Positions 44,070-53,169 of a DNA stretch of 64,000 nt are shown here, piece by piece. The translations under genes were made by a program, and so were the position numbers. Numbering within the stretch: position 1 is the stretch's first letter; each line of letters begins with the position of its first letter. The notes under the pieces are model-generated. The model saw nothing but the letters and a program-made list of their open reading frames with translations, was not told the origin of the DNA and searched no databases. The stretch is from VBDM01 sp963699535 (GTDB lineage Bacteria; Pseudomonadota; Gammaproteobacteria; Burkholderiales; SG8-39), in the NCBI GenBank assembly GCA_963699535.1, contig CAVOUJ010000011.1:62001-126000 (forward strand). Reading direction: 5' to 3'.

Positions 44070-45570
44070 GACGCGTTTCTCTGATCGTCATCGGTCTTGC
44101 GGTGGTTGTCGCCGCCGGCGGGGGCGGATACTGGTACGGCGCCTCGCGCACGGCGCCGGGCAAGGAGACCGCGGCCGCGGCGCAGGACTCTTCCGACAGG
44201 AAGATTCTCTACTGGTACGACCCGATGGTGCCGCAGCAGCGCTTCGACAAGCCGGGCAAGATCGCCCTTCATGGACATGGAGCTGGTCCCGAAGTACGCG
44301 GACGAGGCGGACGGCGAGGGCGGCATTTCGATCGATCCGCGCGTCGCGCAGAACCTGGGCGTGCGCACCGCGGAAGCCGTCGACGGGATCGATCGCGCGC
44401 CGCGTGGAGGCGGTCGGCAGCGTCGCCTGGAACGAGCGCGCGGTGTTCGTCGTGCAGGCGCGCTCGGGCGGTTTCGTGGAGAAGCTGCATGCGCGAGCGC
44501 CCCTCGATCCGGTCGCCAAGGGCGAGCCGCTCGTCGAGCTGCTCGCGCCCGACTGGGCGGCGGCGCAGGAGGAGTATCTGCTGCTGCGCCGCGGCGGGAA
44601 GGAAGCGGGTCTCGCCGAGGCGGCGCGCAACCGGCTGCAGCTCCTCGGCATGAGCGAGGAGCAGATCGGCCTGCTGGAAAAGACCGGCAAGACGCAGACG
44701 CGCATCACGCTGTACGCGCCGATCAGCGGGGTGATCGCCGAGCTCGGCGTGCGCGAGGGCATGACGGTGGCGTCGGGCGCGATGCTCTTCCGCCTGGTCG
44801 ATCTCTCGACCGTGTGGGTCAACGCCGAGGTCCCCGAGACGCAGGGCGCGGTGGCTGCGCGCCCGGGACGGCGGTCGAGGCGCGCGTGCCGAGCTTTCCC
44901 GGCAGGTCTTCCGCGGACGCGTGAGCGCGATCCTGCCGGAGGTCAACGCGGCGACGCGCACGCTGCGCGCGCGGGTCGAGCTCGCCAATCCGGGCGGGAG
45001 GCTGAAGCCCGGCATGTACGCGACGCTCGGTCTTCGCGGAGGGCGCGAGGCAGGCGAAGGCGCTCCTCGTGCCCTCGGAGGCGGTCATCCGCACCGGCGC
45101 GCGCAGCGTCGTGATCGTCGCCGAAGGCGAAGGCCGGTTCCGCCAGCAGGAGGTCGAGCTCGGCTTCGAGTCCGGGGGCAAGACCGAGATTCGAAAGGGC
45201 CTCAGCCGAGGGCGACAAGGTGGTCGTCTCCGGGCAATTCCTCATCGACTCCGAGGCGAGCCTGAGGGCGACCGGGACACGCATGGAAGGCGGCGCCCCG
45301 GGAGCGGGAGCGCAAGTCCATCGCGCCACCGGCGAGATCGTCGCCATCGGCGCGAGCGAGCTGCTCATCAAGCACGGCGACATTCCAAGCGCCGGCATGG
45401 GCGCGATGACCATGCCGTTCACCGCGCCGCCCGGCGTCGCTCCGGCTGGGCCTTGAAGAAAGGCGACCGAGTCCAGTTCGAGTTCAGCACGCAGCCCGAC
45501 GGCCAGTTGCGGATCACCAGGATCGCTCCGAGTGGACGCGAGCCTGCCGGACCATGGAGCGCACAAGTGA
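44066..45570 (+). CDS. cusB: Periplasmic adaptor of a copper/silver RND pump, CusB-like with C-terminal CusF domain (frameshifted)
   Basis: A membrane-fusion protein: N-terminal anchor, the metal-binding segment YWYDPMVPQQRFDKPGK then MDMELVPKYAD, hairpin and lipoyl parts (GSVAWNERAVFVVQ, LYAPISGVIAELGVREGMTV), and RVELANPGGRLKPGMYATL. The C-terminus carries a CusF-type domain (HRATGEIVAIGASELLIKHG then GMGAMTMPF). In it the tryptophan position of CusF is Met. At least six indels occur. The end is inferred at TGA 45568-45570 in the frame reading LPDHGAHK, overlapping cusA as GTGA. Confidence 0.75.
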
Positions 45571-48500
45571 TCGCCGCGCTCATCCGCGCCTCGATCGCCA
45601 ACCGGTTCCTGGTGCTGCTCGCGCTCCGCTCGCGCTCGCCGCCTGGGGAGTGTGGGCGGCGCTCAGGACTCCGCTCGACGCGATCCCGGACCTCTCGGAC
45701 GTGCAGGTGATCATCCGCACGACCTGGCCCGGGACAGGCGCCGAGAATCGTCGAGAACCAGGTCACCTATCCGCTCACCACGACGATGCTGTCGGTGCCC
45801 GGGACGAAGAGCGTGCGCGGCTACTCGTTCTTCGGCGACTCGTTCGTCTACGTGATCTTCGAGGACGGCACCGACCTCTACTGGGCGCGCTCGCGCGTCC
45901 TCGAGTATCTGAACCAGGTGCAGTGCGCGGCTGCCGCGCGCAGGCGAAGCACCGCGCTCGGGCCCGACGCGACCGGGCGTCGGCTGGGTCTACGAGTACG
46001 CGCTCGTCGACCGCAGCGGGCGACTGGACCTCTCGCAGCTGCGCGCGCTGCAGGACTGGTTCCTGAAGTACGAACTGAAAGCCGTGCCAAACGTCGCCGA
46101 AGTCGCGAGCGTCGGCGGCATGGTCAAGCAGTACCAGATCGTGCTCGATCCTGCCCGCCTGCGCGCCTACAACATCCCTCACGCCAAGGTGATCGAGGCG
46201 GTGCAGCGCGCCAACCAGGAGAGCGGCGGCTCGGTGCTCGAGCTCGGCGAGGCCGAGTACATGGTGCGCGCGAGCGGCTACCTGCAGTCGCTCGACGACT
46301 TCCGCAAGATTCCGCTCTCGGCGAGCGACGCGGGCGTCCCCGTGCGCCTGGGCGACGTCGCGCGCGTGCAGACCGGGCCGGAGATGCGCCGCGGCATCGC
46401 CGAGCTGGACGGCGAAGGCGAGGTCGCGGGCGGCGTGATCGTGATGCGCTCGGGGAAGAACGCGCTCGACACCATCGCCGCGGTAAAGGCGAAGATCGAA
46501 TCGCTCAAAGGCAGCCTCCCGGCGGGCGTCGAGATCGTTCCCACCTACGACCGCTCGGGCCTGATCAAGCGCGCGGTGGCGAACCTCGCCGAGAAGCTGG
46601 TCGAGGAATTCGTGGTGGTCGCGCTCGTCTGCATCGCGTTTCTGTTCCACCTTCGCTCCGCGTTCGTCGCGATCGTGTCCCTCCCCCTGGGCGTGCTCGC
46701 GGCCTTCATCGTGATGCACTACCAGGGCCAGTTCACCAGCTCAACGCCAACATCATGTCGCTCGGCGGGATCGCGGTGGCGATCGGCGCGATGGTCGACG
46801 CGGCGGTGGTGATGATCGAGAACGCGCACAAGCAAATCGAAGCCTGGCGGGAGGCGCACCCCGGCGAGACGCTCGCGGGCGAGGAGCGCTGGCGCGTGAT
46901 CGGCGACGCCGCGGCGCAGGTGGGGCCGGCGCTCTTCGTGTCGCTGCTCATCATCACCTTCTCCTTCATCCCGGTGTTCACGCTGGAAGCGCAGGAGGGG
47001 AGGCTGTTCTCGCCGCTCGCCTACACCAAGACCTACGCGATGGCCGCCGCCGCCGGCCTCGCCGTGACGCTCGTTCCGGTGCTCATGGGCTACCTGATCC
47101 GCGGGCGCATCCCGGCCGAGGACAAGAACCCGCTCAACCGCTTCCTCATCGCGATCTACGAGCCGCTGCTGCAGGGCGCGCTGCGCTATCCGAAGGCAGT
47201 GCTCGCCGGCGCGTTCGCGCTGCTTCTGGCGACTGCCTGGCCCGCGAGCCGGCTCGGCGGCGAATTCCTGCCGCCGCTCTACGAAGGCGACCTCCTCTAC
47301 ATGCCCTCGGCGCTCCCCGGGCTCTCGGCGGGCAAGGCGGCGGAGCTCCTGCAGCAGACCGATCGCCTGATCAAGACGGTGCCCGAGGTCGCAAGCGTCT
47401 TCGGCAAGGCCGGGCGTGCGGAGACCGCGACCGACCCGGCGCCGCTCGAGATGTTCGAGACCACGATCCAGCTGAAACCCCGCGATCAGTGGCGACCGGG
47501 AATGACGCCCGACAAGCTCGTCGAGGAGCTCGACCGCGATCGTGCGCGTGCCCGGGCTTTCCAACATCTGGGTGCCGCCGATCCGCAACCGCATCGACAT
47601 GCTCGCCACCGGCATCAAGAGCCCGGTGGGCGTGAAGGTCGCGGGCACCGATCTCAAGGAGATCGACCGCATCGCCGGCGAGATCGAGCGCGCGGTGAAG
47701 GACGTGCCGGGGGTCAGCTCGGCGCTCGCCGAGCGCCTCACCGGCGGCCGCTACATCGACGTGGACATCGACCGCGATGCGGCGGCGCGCTACGGCCTGA
47801 ACGTCGCCGACGTGCAAAGCGTCGTCTCCGCGGCGATCGGCGGCGAGAACATCGGCGAGACGGTCGAGGGCCTGCAGCGCTTTCCGATCAACGTGCGCTA
47901 CCCGCGCGAGCTGCGCGACTCGGTGGAGAAGCTCCGCGCGCTGCCCGTGGTCACCGAGCGCGGCGCGCAGATCCGCCTGGGCGACGTCGCGGCGGTGAGA
48001 ATCGCCGACGGGCCGCCGATGCTGAAGAGCGAGAACGCGCGGCTCGCAGGCTGGGTCTACGTGGACATCCGCGGGCGCGACCTGCGCTCGGCGGTGCGCG
48101 ACATGCAGCGCGCGGTCGCCGAGAAAGTGAAGGTCGCGCCGGCAATCTCTGTCTCCTGGTCGGGCCAGTTCGAGTACCTCGAGCGCGCCACCGCGAGACT
48201 GAAGGTCGTCGTGCCCGCGACCCTCGTCATCATCTTCACCCTGCTCTACCTGCTCTTCCGGCGGGCGAGCCGAGGCGCTGCTCATCATGCTGCTCCTGCC
48301 TTTTTCGCTCATCGGAGGATTGTGGCTCGTGTGGCTGCTCGGCCACCACGTGTCGGTCGCGACGGTAGTCGGCTTCATCGCGCTCGCCGGCCTCGCTGCG
48401 GAGTTCGGCGTGGTCATGGTGATCTATCTCGATCAGGCGATCGAGCGGCGCGCCGCCCCGGGGCTCGCGCTCGACGAGGCTGCGCTGATCGAGGCGATCC

Positions 48501-48760
48501 GCGAGGGCGCGGTGCTGCGCGTGCGCCCCAAGGCGATGACGGTCGCGGTGGTGATCGGCGGGCTCCTGCCGATCATGTACGGCTCCGGAACGGGGTCGGA
48601 GGTGATGCAGCGGATCGCCGCGCCCATGGTGGGCGGAATGATCACCGCGCCGCTCCTGTCCATGCTCGTCGTTCCCGTCGCGTATCTCCTCCTGCGCCGG
48701 CTGCGCGCCGGCTCGGACCCGTTTTTCCGATCGCCCTCTTTGAAAGGAGAAGTCAGATGA
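45567..48760 (+). CDS. cusA: Heavy-metal RND efflux pump, CusA/CzcA family (frameshifted)
   Basis: A proton-driven inner-membrane pump of about 1,050 residues. It begins at GTG 45567 with IAALIRASIANRFLVLLA and includes DAIPDLSDVQVIIRT, VENQVTYPLTTTMLSVPGTK, the motif AIGAMVDAAVVMIENAHK, LITFSFIPVF-like helices and MVVPVAYLLL-like ends. TPLDAIPDL and the CusA-type stretch SPLAYTKTYAMAAAAGLAVT place it in the Cu/Ag branch. About seven single-base breaks lie between 45620 and 48275; the long part 46750-47540 and the part 47560-48265 are each intact. It shares ATGA with the cusF start. It forms a CusCBA complex spanning both membranes. Confidence 0.8.
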
Positions 48761-49101
48761 AACGTATCGCAATGGTCTCGGCTGTCGTCGTTTTGTCGCT
48801 TGCAGCGCCTTCCGTGCTCCGCGCCCAGTCCGACACGATGAGACCCATGAATATCAAGCCTGCCGAGGCGAAGACGCAGGTCAAGACCCACAAGGCTGTG
48901 GGCACCGTGAAGAAAGTCGATCGGGCGGCCGGCCGGGTGACGCTTGCGCACGGGCCCGTCCCGAGCCTGAAGTGGCCCGCGATGACCATGGGCTTCGCCG
49001 TGAAGGACAAGGCGCTCTTCGGCAAGCTCACCCCCGAGAAGAAAATAGAGTTCGAGTTCGTGCAGCAGGGAAGGGACTACCTGATCGTATCGGTCAAGTA
49101 G
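48757..49101 (+). CDS. cusF: Periplasmic copper/silver metallochaperone, CusF
   Basis: A 114-residue exported protein with signal peptide (AMVSAVVVLSLAAPSVLRAQ). The CusF site is complete: His65, Trp73, Met76 and Met78 in HGPVPSLKWPAMTMGF, with the same spacing as His36, Trp44, Met47 and Met49 of the E. coli protein. It binds Cu(I)/Ag(I) and hands it to CusB. The ATG overlaps the cusA stop (ATGA) and AAAGGAGAAG precedes it. Confidence 0.9.
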   Translation: MKRIAMVSAVVVLSLAAPSVLRAQSDTMRPMNIKPAEAKTQVKTHKAVGTVKKVDRAAGRVTLAHGPVPSLKWPAMTMGFAVKDKALFGKLTPEKKIEFEFVQQGRDYLIVSVK

Positions 49102-49111
49102 GTGCGCGGGA

Positions 49112-49732
49112 TCAGCGCGCGTGCTTGCCGACGCGCCAGCCGCGAGCGGCGAGGTACTTGTTGCCGACCTCGATCGGCTCCTCCTCGAGCGGCGTGCCCA
49201 TGGTGTCGTTCCAGCGGTTGAGGAAGCCGAACACCGCCACGACCGCCGCTATTTCGACGATCTGGGTCTCGCTCCAGTGCTTGCGCATCTCGGCGAACAT
49301 GTCCTCGGTGACGCCGTTCGGCTGAGAGGCGGCGGCGATCGCGAAGTCGAGCGCGACGCGCTCGGCCTCGGAGTAGAGGGGACTGGTGCGGAAGTCCCAG
49401 ACGTCGGCCACCTTCTTCGAGTCGACGCCGAAGAGCAGCGCGCCGCCCGCCGTGTGCGCCATGCAGTACTGGCAGCCGGCGGTGCGGCTCGCCACGTGCG
49501 CGACCAGGCGCTTGAACGCGCGGTTCACCTCGCCGTCGGGCTCCCACACCGAGGCGGTGAGCTGCGCCATCGCCTTCACGATCTTGGGCTTGCGCTGCAG
49601 GATCAGCATGCTGTTCGGGACGAAGCCCAGGCTCTTCCGGTAGGCCTCGAAGGCGTCCTTGAGATCGGGCGAGTGCTCGGGCGGCAGGGGCTCGATGCGC
49701 GGTGAGGGCTTTGCTTTCCGATCCATGGTCAT
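49112..49732 (-). CDS. AhpD-like peroxidase-related/carboxymuconolactone decarboxylase family protein
   Basis: A 206-residue all-helical protein of the CMD/AhpD family. The redox motif CQYCMAHTAG (about residue 88; CxxC followed by His three residues on) is the AhpD-type catalytic site, and IVEIAAVVAVFGFLNRWNDT fits the peroxidase-related subgroup. GAGGAGAAA precedes ATG 49732. It is the last gene of a minus-strand unit with DUF302 and a peroxiredoxin under a TetR regulator, so a role in peroxide or electrophile defence is likely. Confidence 0.8.
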   Translation of the reverse strand: MTMDRKAKPSPRIEPLPPEHSPDLKDAFEAYRKSLGFVPNSMLILQRKPKIVKAMAQLTASVWEPDGEVNRAFKRLVAHVASRTAGCQYCMAHTAGGALLFGVDSKKVADVWDFRTSPLYSEAERVALDFAIAAASQPNGVTEDMFAEMRKHWSETQIVEIAAVVAVFGFLNRWNDTMGTPLEEEPIEVGNKYLAARGWRVGKHAR

Positions 49733-49745
49733 TTTCTCCTCTGGT

Positions 49746-50193
49746 CTACTTCGTGACAGTTTCCTGGACGAAGCCGGCGAGCGCCTTTTGCAGGTTCGCC
49801 ACGATCGGGCATTGCGCAGCGCCGTGGCGCTTTGCGAGAAACTCCGGATCGTTATACCCCAGCCAGACCTGACCCGACTCGTCCTGGCGCACCAGCGCCT
49901 TGAGCGGCAGGTCGATTCCCGCGGTCTGGCTGCACTCCATGAGAGGAGTGCCGCCCTGCGGGTTGCCGAAGATCAGGAGCTCGGTCGCTCGCAGCTTCTT
50001 CCCCACCTTGGCCGCGCCGGCGGCGTGATCGACGCGCGCGAAGATCGTCATGCCCTTGCTGCTTCAGGATGCCCTCCAGGCGGTCCATCGTTTCCTTCGG
50101 AGCGTAGGGGCTCTTCACTTCGACCAGCCCGTCGGCGCCCCACGCCGGGACCGCGAACGCGAACAATACTGCAAGACAAATCCATGGTTTCAT
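49746..50193 (-). CDS. Exported DUF302 protein (one frame break)
   Basis: A protein of about 148 residues: signal peptide (LAVLFAFAVPAWG), then VKSPYAPKETMDRLEGILKQ in one frame and TIFARVDHAAGAAKVGKKLR, ELLIFGNPQGGTPLMECSQT and LPLKALVRQDESGQVWLGYN in the next, joined by an indel near 50052. DUF302 proteins are small, often periplasmic and often near metal or redox stress genes; the biochemical role is unknown. GAGGAGAAAG lies before the ATG. A second DUF302 gene is at 57327. Confidence 0.75.
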
Positions 50194-50227
50194 CTCTTTC
50201 TCCTCGAAAAGGCTTCGGTAAGGTTGC

Positions 50228-50755
50228 TCAGGCCTCGCCGCGCGCCGGGTAGTTCTTGGCGAGGGCGAAGTCGATCGCGGCGGCGATCTCGTTGAAGTGG
50301 GGACGCGCGAACGGCATGGTCGCGAACGAGCCCCAGTAGAGCGTGCGGTCGGGCTTCATGAGAAAAAGGCCCGGCTCGGCGAACAGCGGCGGCTCCTCGA
50401 TCCCGAGCGATGTCACTCCGCGGCTCGTGGAAATGTAGAGCCCCCACTCGCGCGCCTTGTCGATCGAAATGCCGTAACCGACGGTGAGGTTCGGCAGCCC
50501 CCACTGTGTCTTGGCCTGCTCGGCGCGCTCCTTGGTGTCGGTGCTGGTGACGACGGTCGCGACGCCGCGCTTGTCGAACTCCCCGATCATGCCGTTCAGC
50601 TCGGTCAGGTACCTCTTGCACTGCGGGCAGTGCAGTCCGCGGTAGAACACCACCATGGTGAAGTTCTGCGGCTTCTGCTCGGCGAGCGACCAGCGGCCGC
50701 CGCCGACGGTGTCGAATTCCAGACCGGGAACGGGCTTGCGGGGTTTGAGCGCCAT
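50228..50755 (-). CDS. Peroxiredoxin-like (AhpC/TSA family) protein
   Basis: A 175-residue thioredoxin-fold protein without a signal peptide. YRGLHCPQCKRYLTELNGMI holds the peroxidatic-type Cys in a CxxC motif, and RGVTSLGIEEPPLFAEPGLF and YWGSFATMPFARPHF follow. Such proteins reduce organic peroxides. AAGGAGGAA before the ATG gives a clear start. The gene is first in a unit with DUF302 and an AhpD-like protein. Its upstream region (50783-50793) repeats an 11-bp element found in front of the TetR gene. Confidence 0.8.
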   Translation of the reverse strand: MALKPRKPVPGLEFDTVGGGRWSLAEQKPQNFTMVVFYRGLHCPQCKRYLTELNGMIGEFDKRGVATVVTSTDTKERAEQAKTQWGLPNLTVGYGISIDKAREWGLYISTSRGVTSLGIEEPPLFAEPGLFLMKPDRTLYWGSFATMPFARPHFNEIAAAIDFALAKNYPARGEA

Positions 50756-50782
50756 GCGGTTCCTCCTTGTTATGTATCGGTC

Positions 50783-50793
50783 AGTCCAGAATC
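50783..50793. promoter_or_regulatory. TetR operator half-site before the peroxiredoxin operon
   Basis: AGTCCAGAATC is the exact reverse complement of GATTCTGGACT at 51407-51417 in front of the TetR gene. It lies 28 bp before the peroxiredoxin ATG, a position suited to repression. Confidence 0.5.
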
Positions 50794-50804
50794 AGGAAAA
50801 AAAT

Positions 50805-51386
50805 TTACTCCAGGCAGCGCAGCATGGTCGCCGCGATGTCGTCGAGCGCCTTGCGCTCGGGCTTCGCCTTCCCGACCAGGCGCAGGCCCTGGATGCCGGC
50901 GGTGAGAAAGCGCGCGAGCGCGGCTACGTCGGCCGAGGCGGCGATTTCGCCTTCGGCCTTCGCGCGGGCAAGCGCGTCACGGAAGGCCGCCTCGATCCGC
51001 TCGAGGCTCTTGCGCACCCGGGTCGCCGCGCCGCGGTCCCCGCGGGCGAGCTCCGCCGCGCAGTTGCCGATGAAGCAGCCGCGCCGGCCGGGACCGGCGA
51101 CGATGTCCGATATCAGCCGGTCGACGAACGCGGCGATCGCCTTGCGCACCGGAACCGGCCGCGCGAGCGCCGCGGCGATGCGCTCCTCGACGCCGTCCTC
51201 GTAGCGGACTAGGGCGCGCAGGTAGAGCCCGCGCTTGTCGCCGAAGGCGGCGTAGAGGCTGGAGCGGCCCAGGCCGGTCGCCTCGCACAGGTCGTCGAGC
51301 GAGGTCGATTCGTAGCCCTTCGCCCAGAACGCCTGCATGGCGCGCTCGAGCGCGGCGTCGATGTCGAACTCCCGGGGACGGGCCAT
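50805..51386 (-). CDS. TetR-family transcriptional regulator
   Basis: A 193-residue regulator. MARPREFDIDAALERAMQAF leads to the helix-turn-helix YESTSLDDLCEATGLGRSSL then YAAFGDKRGLYLRAL. The C-terminal helical effector domain contains one Cys-rich spot (RRGCFIGNCAAELA), which could sense electrophiles or oxidants. ATG 51386 is the natural start. It lies just upstream of the peroxiredoxin/DUF302/AhpD unit on the same strand, and shared operator-like sequences precede both. Confidence 0.85.
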   Translation of the reverse strand: MARPREFDIDAALERAMQAFWAKGYESTSLDDLCEATGLGRSSLYAAFGDKRGLYLRALVRYEDGVEERIAAALARPVPVRKAIAAFVDRLISDIVAGPGRRGCFIGNCAAELARGDRGAATRVRKSLERIEAAFRDALARAKAEGEIAASADVAALARFLTAGIQGLRLVGKAKPERKALDDIAATMLRCLE

Positions 51387-51406
51387 GGTGGCGCGGTTCC
51401 TGTAAG

Positions 51407-51426
51407 GATTCTGGACTATACAGTCC
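51407..51426. promoter_or_regulatory. TetR autoregulatory operator
   Basis: GGACT-ATAC-AGTCC (51413-51426) is an inverted repeat 27 bp before the TetR start. Its left flank GATTCTGGACT (51407-51417) is repeated, inverted, before the peroxiredoxin gene. This points to repression of both by the same regulator. Confidence 0.55.
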
Positions 51427-51465
51427 GGAACGTGGTGCTGCAAATGCCGCCGCCTGAAGCCGTTG

Positions 51466-52158
51466 CTAGGTCCGCCAGTCGATGCGCTGCTTGAGCAGCT
51501 CGCCCACCTCTGAGATCGCGCCCGCCGAATCGGTGACGAGCGCGTAATAACCTCCGTGGACAGGCTCCACCCGCGCGGTGTAGCGTCCCAGGCTCGCGGT
51601 GGCGGCGGCGGCGATGGGCCGGTCCGGAACGAGGATCAGGGTCGCAAGGCCCCGCGGCGTCTCGAAGACGATGTGCCAGCCCTGGCCTTGCTCCACCGGG
51701 CAGAGCTTGATGTAGCGCACGCGTCCCAGCGGTTCTTTCAGGTTTCCGCCGAATTCGCGCACGATGGTGGCGAAGCGCTCGGGGTCCGCGTTGTGTACGG
51801 TGGTCAGCGATTGGGGCTCCTCGAGCACGTGCTCGATCGCGATGCGGGCATGTTTCGCCGAGTCGGTTTCCCGGGTCGCGACGAAGACGCCCGCGGTGAC
51901 TGCGACGATGAGGCTTGCGGCGAGCGCGTACGCCCAGCGGCCTGCCTGCCTTCGCGCACCTTGCCGCAGCAGGATGCGGTCGGCGAGTCCTTCGGGAACG
52001 GGGACCGCGAGGGCGCGGTCGAGGGCAGCCTCGGACTCGTCCACGCTGCGCGAAAACGCCAGGCACGCGGGGCACTCGCTTGCGTGGGCTCGCGCTTCCT
52101 CGCTGGTGAGCTTCGGTTCAGCGAGCTTCAACCGTCGGAATTCGAGGCAGTTCATCAT
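51466..52158 (-). CDS. Membrane anti-sigma factor, DUF3379-type
   Basis: A 230-residue protein. The cytoplasmic N-terminus has a zinc-finger-like HASECPACLAF (HxxxCxxC, about residues 26-33). One membrane helix follows (about 78-95, ALAASLIVAVTAGVFVA), then a periplasmic domain of 130 residues. Its first ATG (52156-52158) overlaps the sigma stop. It is the cognate anti-sigma of the divergent bufferin operon's ECF factor; the periplasmic domain probably senses the metal or redox signal. Confidence 0.75.
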   Translation of the reverse strand: MMNCLEFRRLKLAEPKLTSEEARAHASECPACLAFSRSVDESEAALDRALAVPVPEGLADRILLRQGARRQAGRWAYALAASLIVAVTAGVFVATRETDSAKHARIAIEHVLEEPQSLTTVHNADPERFATIVREFGGNLKEPLGRVRYIKLCPVEQGQGWHIVFETPRGLATLILVPDRPIAAAATASLGRYTARVEPVHGGYYALVTDSAGAISEVGELLKQRIDWRT

Positions 52159-52657
52159 GCTGACCTTCGTTTGTTTGCAGACTGCAATTCGCTCCGCAGC
52201 GCCTGGCGCGCGCGCGTGAGCCGGGTCATCACCGCGCCTTCGGTGGTGCCGAGCATCGCCGCGATCTCGCCGCAGCTGAACCCGCCCAGGGTCTGAAGCA
52301 GCAGCGGTTCGCGGTAGGCGAGCGGCAGCAGTCCGACGAGCTGCTCCATTTCGAGGCGAGCCCGCATCGGACGGGATCGAGGGCATTTCGAGTTCGTCGG
52401 GTTCGCCGTCGAGCGATGTTGAGCTGCTTTCTCGAGAATCGCCGTGCGTGTTCGTTTCGCAGGATCGAGATCAGCCAGGCCTTGGCCGAGGCCGGCTCGC
52501 GCAGCTCGTGCCAGGCCTTCCATGCGCGCGCGAACGCATCCTGGAGCAGATCCTCTGCGACGAAGCGGTCGCGGCACAGCCAATAGGCGTAGCGGTACAG
52601 GTCGGCGCTGAACGCGCGGACCACCTGCTCGAACTGCTGCGCTGAACCCAAAGCCAC
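52155..52657 (-). CDS. ECF sigma factor facing the bufferin operon (one frame break)
   Basis: A sigma factor of about 167 residues. GTG 52657, preceded by GGAG, starts MALGSAQQFEQVVRAFSADL. Region 2 has YRYAYWLCRDRFVAEDLLQD and AWLISILRNEHARRF. After an indel near 52385 region 4 reads LLPLAYREPLLLQTLGGFSC and GTTEGAVMTRLTRARQAL. It is divergent from bufA. In Caulobacter the ECF factor SigF controls a bufferin-type (gig) operon, and the shared promoter motif here supports the same arrangement. Confidence 0.8.
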
Positions 52658-52699
52658 CGGCTGCTCTCCACTACGGTCGTAACCGTGACCGCACGAGCG

Positions 52700-52725
52700 A
52701 TAAGACCCATTTCGCCGCCCAATCC
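52700..52725 (-). promoter_or_regulatory. Putative ECF promoter of the sigma gene
   Basis: On the minus strand GGATTG is followed after 11 nt by GGGTCTTAT. The -10-like part ends 42 bp before the sigma GTG. The layout is identical in spacing to the site before bufA (52770-52795), which suggests autoregulation. Confidence 0.55.
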
Positions 52726-52769
52726 TTACACCAAGTCGTGCAAACGGCAAATCTCGACAGGGCGCGTAA

Positions 52770-52795
52770 GGAACCGCCCGACCGCCGGGTCTATA
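52770..52795 (+). promoter_or_regulatory. Putative ECF promoter of the bufferin operon
   Basis: GGAACC is followed after 11 nt by GGGTCTATA; the -10-like part ends 93 bp before the bufA ATG. GGAAC is the common -35 core of ECF promoters. The element lies within a larger inverted repeat (CCGCCCGACCG at 52774-52784 against CGGTCGGCGGG further on), so a hairpin or binding site may overlap it. Confidence 0.6.
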
Positions 52796-52888
52796 CGGTC
52801 GGCGGGTGGCGACTGCTTCGTCTCGCGAGGCGAGCGGAGCTGCGCAGGTCCGCGGTATCCCATCGTCAACTCACAATGGAGGCAGAGC

Positions 52889-53152
52889 ATGAATCAGCAG
52901 CAGATCCTACGAACGGCGTTTGCCGGATTGTTCGCCGTCGGAATGTCCGCGGCCGCGCTGGCCCAGACTCCGAAAGGCATGGAGCAATGCTTCGGCGTCG
53001 CCAAGGCGGGCAAGAACGACTGCGGCAGCAACAAGACCGCGCATTCCTGCGCGGGGCAGTCGAAGATGGACAACGACCCGAGCGATTTCAGGTTCGTCAA
53101 GACCGGAACTTGCGAGCAGATGGGCGGGAAGCTCAAGCCCGCCAAGATGTAG
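52889..53152 (+). CDS. bufA: Bufferin precursor peptide, BufA1-type (DUF2282)
   Basis: An 87-residue peptide: signal peptide (FAGLFAVGMSAAALAQ) and a mature part with four cysteines, Cys34, Cys45, Cys54 and Cys75, in EQCFGVAKAGKNDC, HSCAGQSK and TGTCEQMGG. This matches the DUF2282 bufferin family. Bufferins are ribosomally made peptides whose Cys residues are converted to thiooxazoles by BufB/BufC so that they sequester copper in the periplasm. GGAGG precedes ATG 52889. The bufB and bufC genes follow directly. Confidence 0.9.
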   Translation: MNQQQILRTAFAGLFAVGMSAAALAQTPKGMEQCFGVAKAGKNDCGSNKTAHSCAGQSKMDNDPSDFRFVKTGTCEQMGGKLKPAKM

Positions 53153-53169
53153 GGAAGGGCTCTATCCGC

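Noticed and set aside
45786..48368. 860-codon continuous frame read as one protein
   Set aside because: Only its middle part is CusA; the ends are out-of-frame readings of the same gene after indels.
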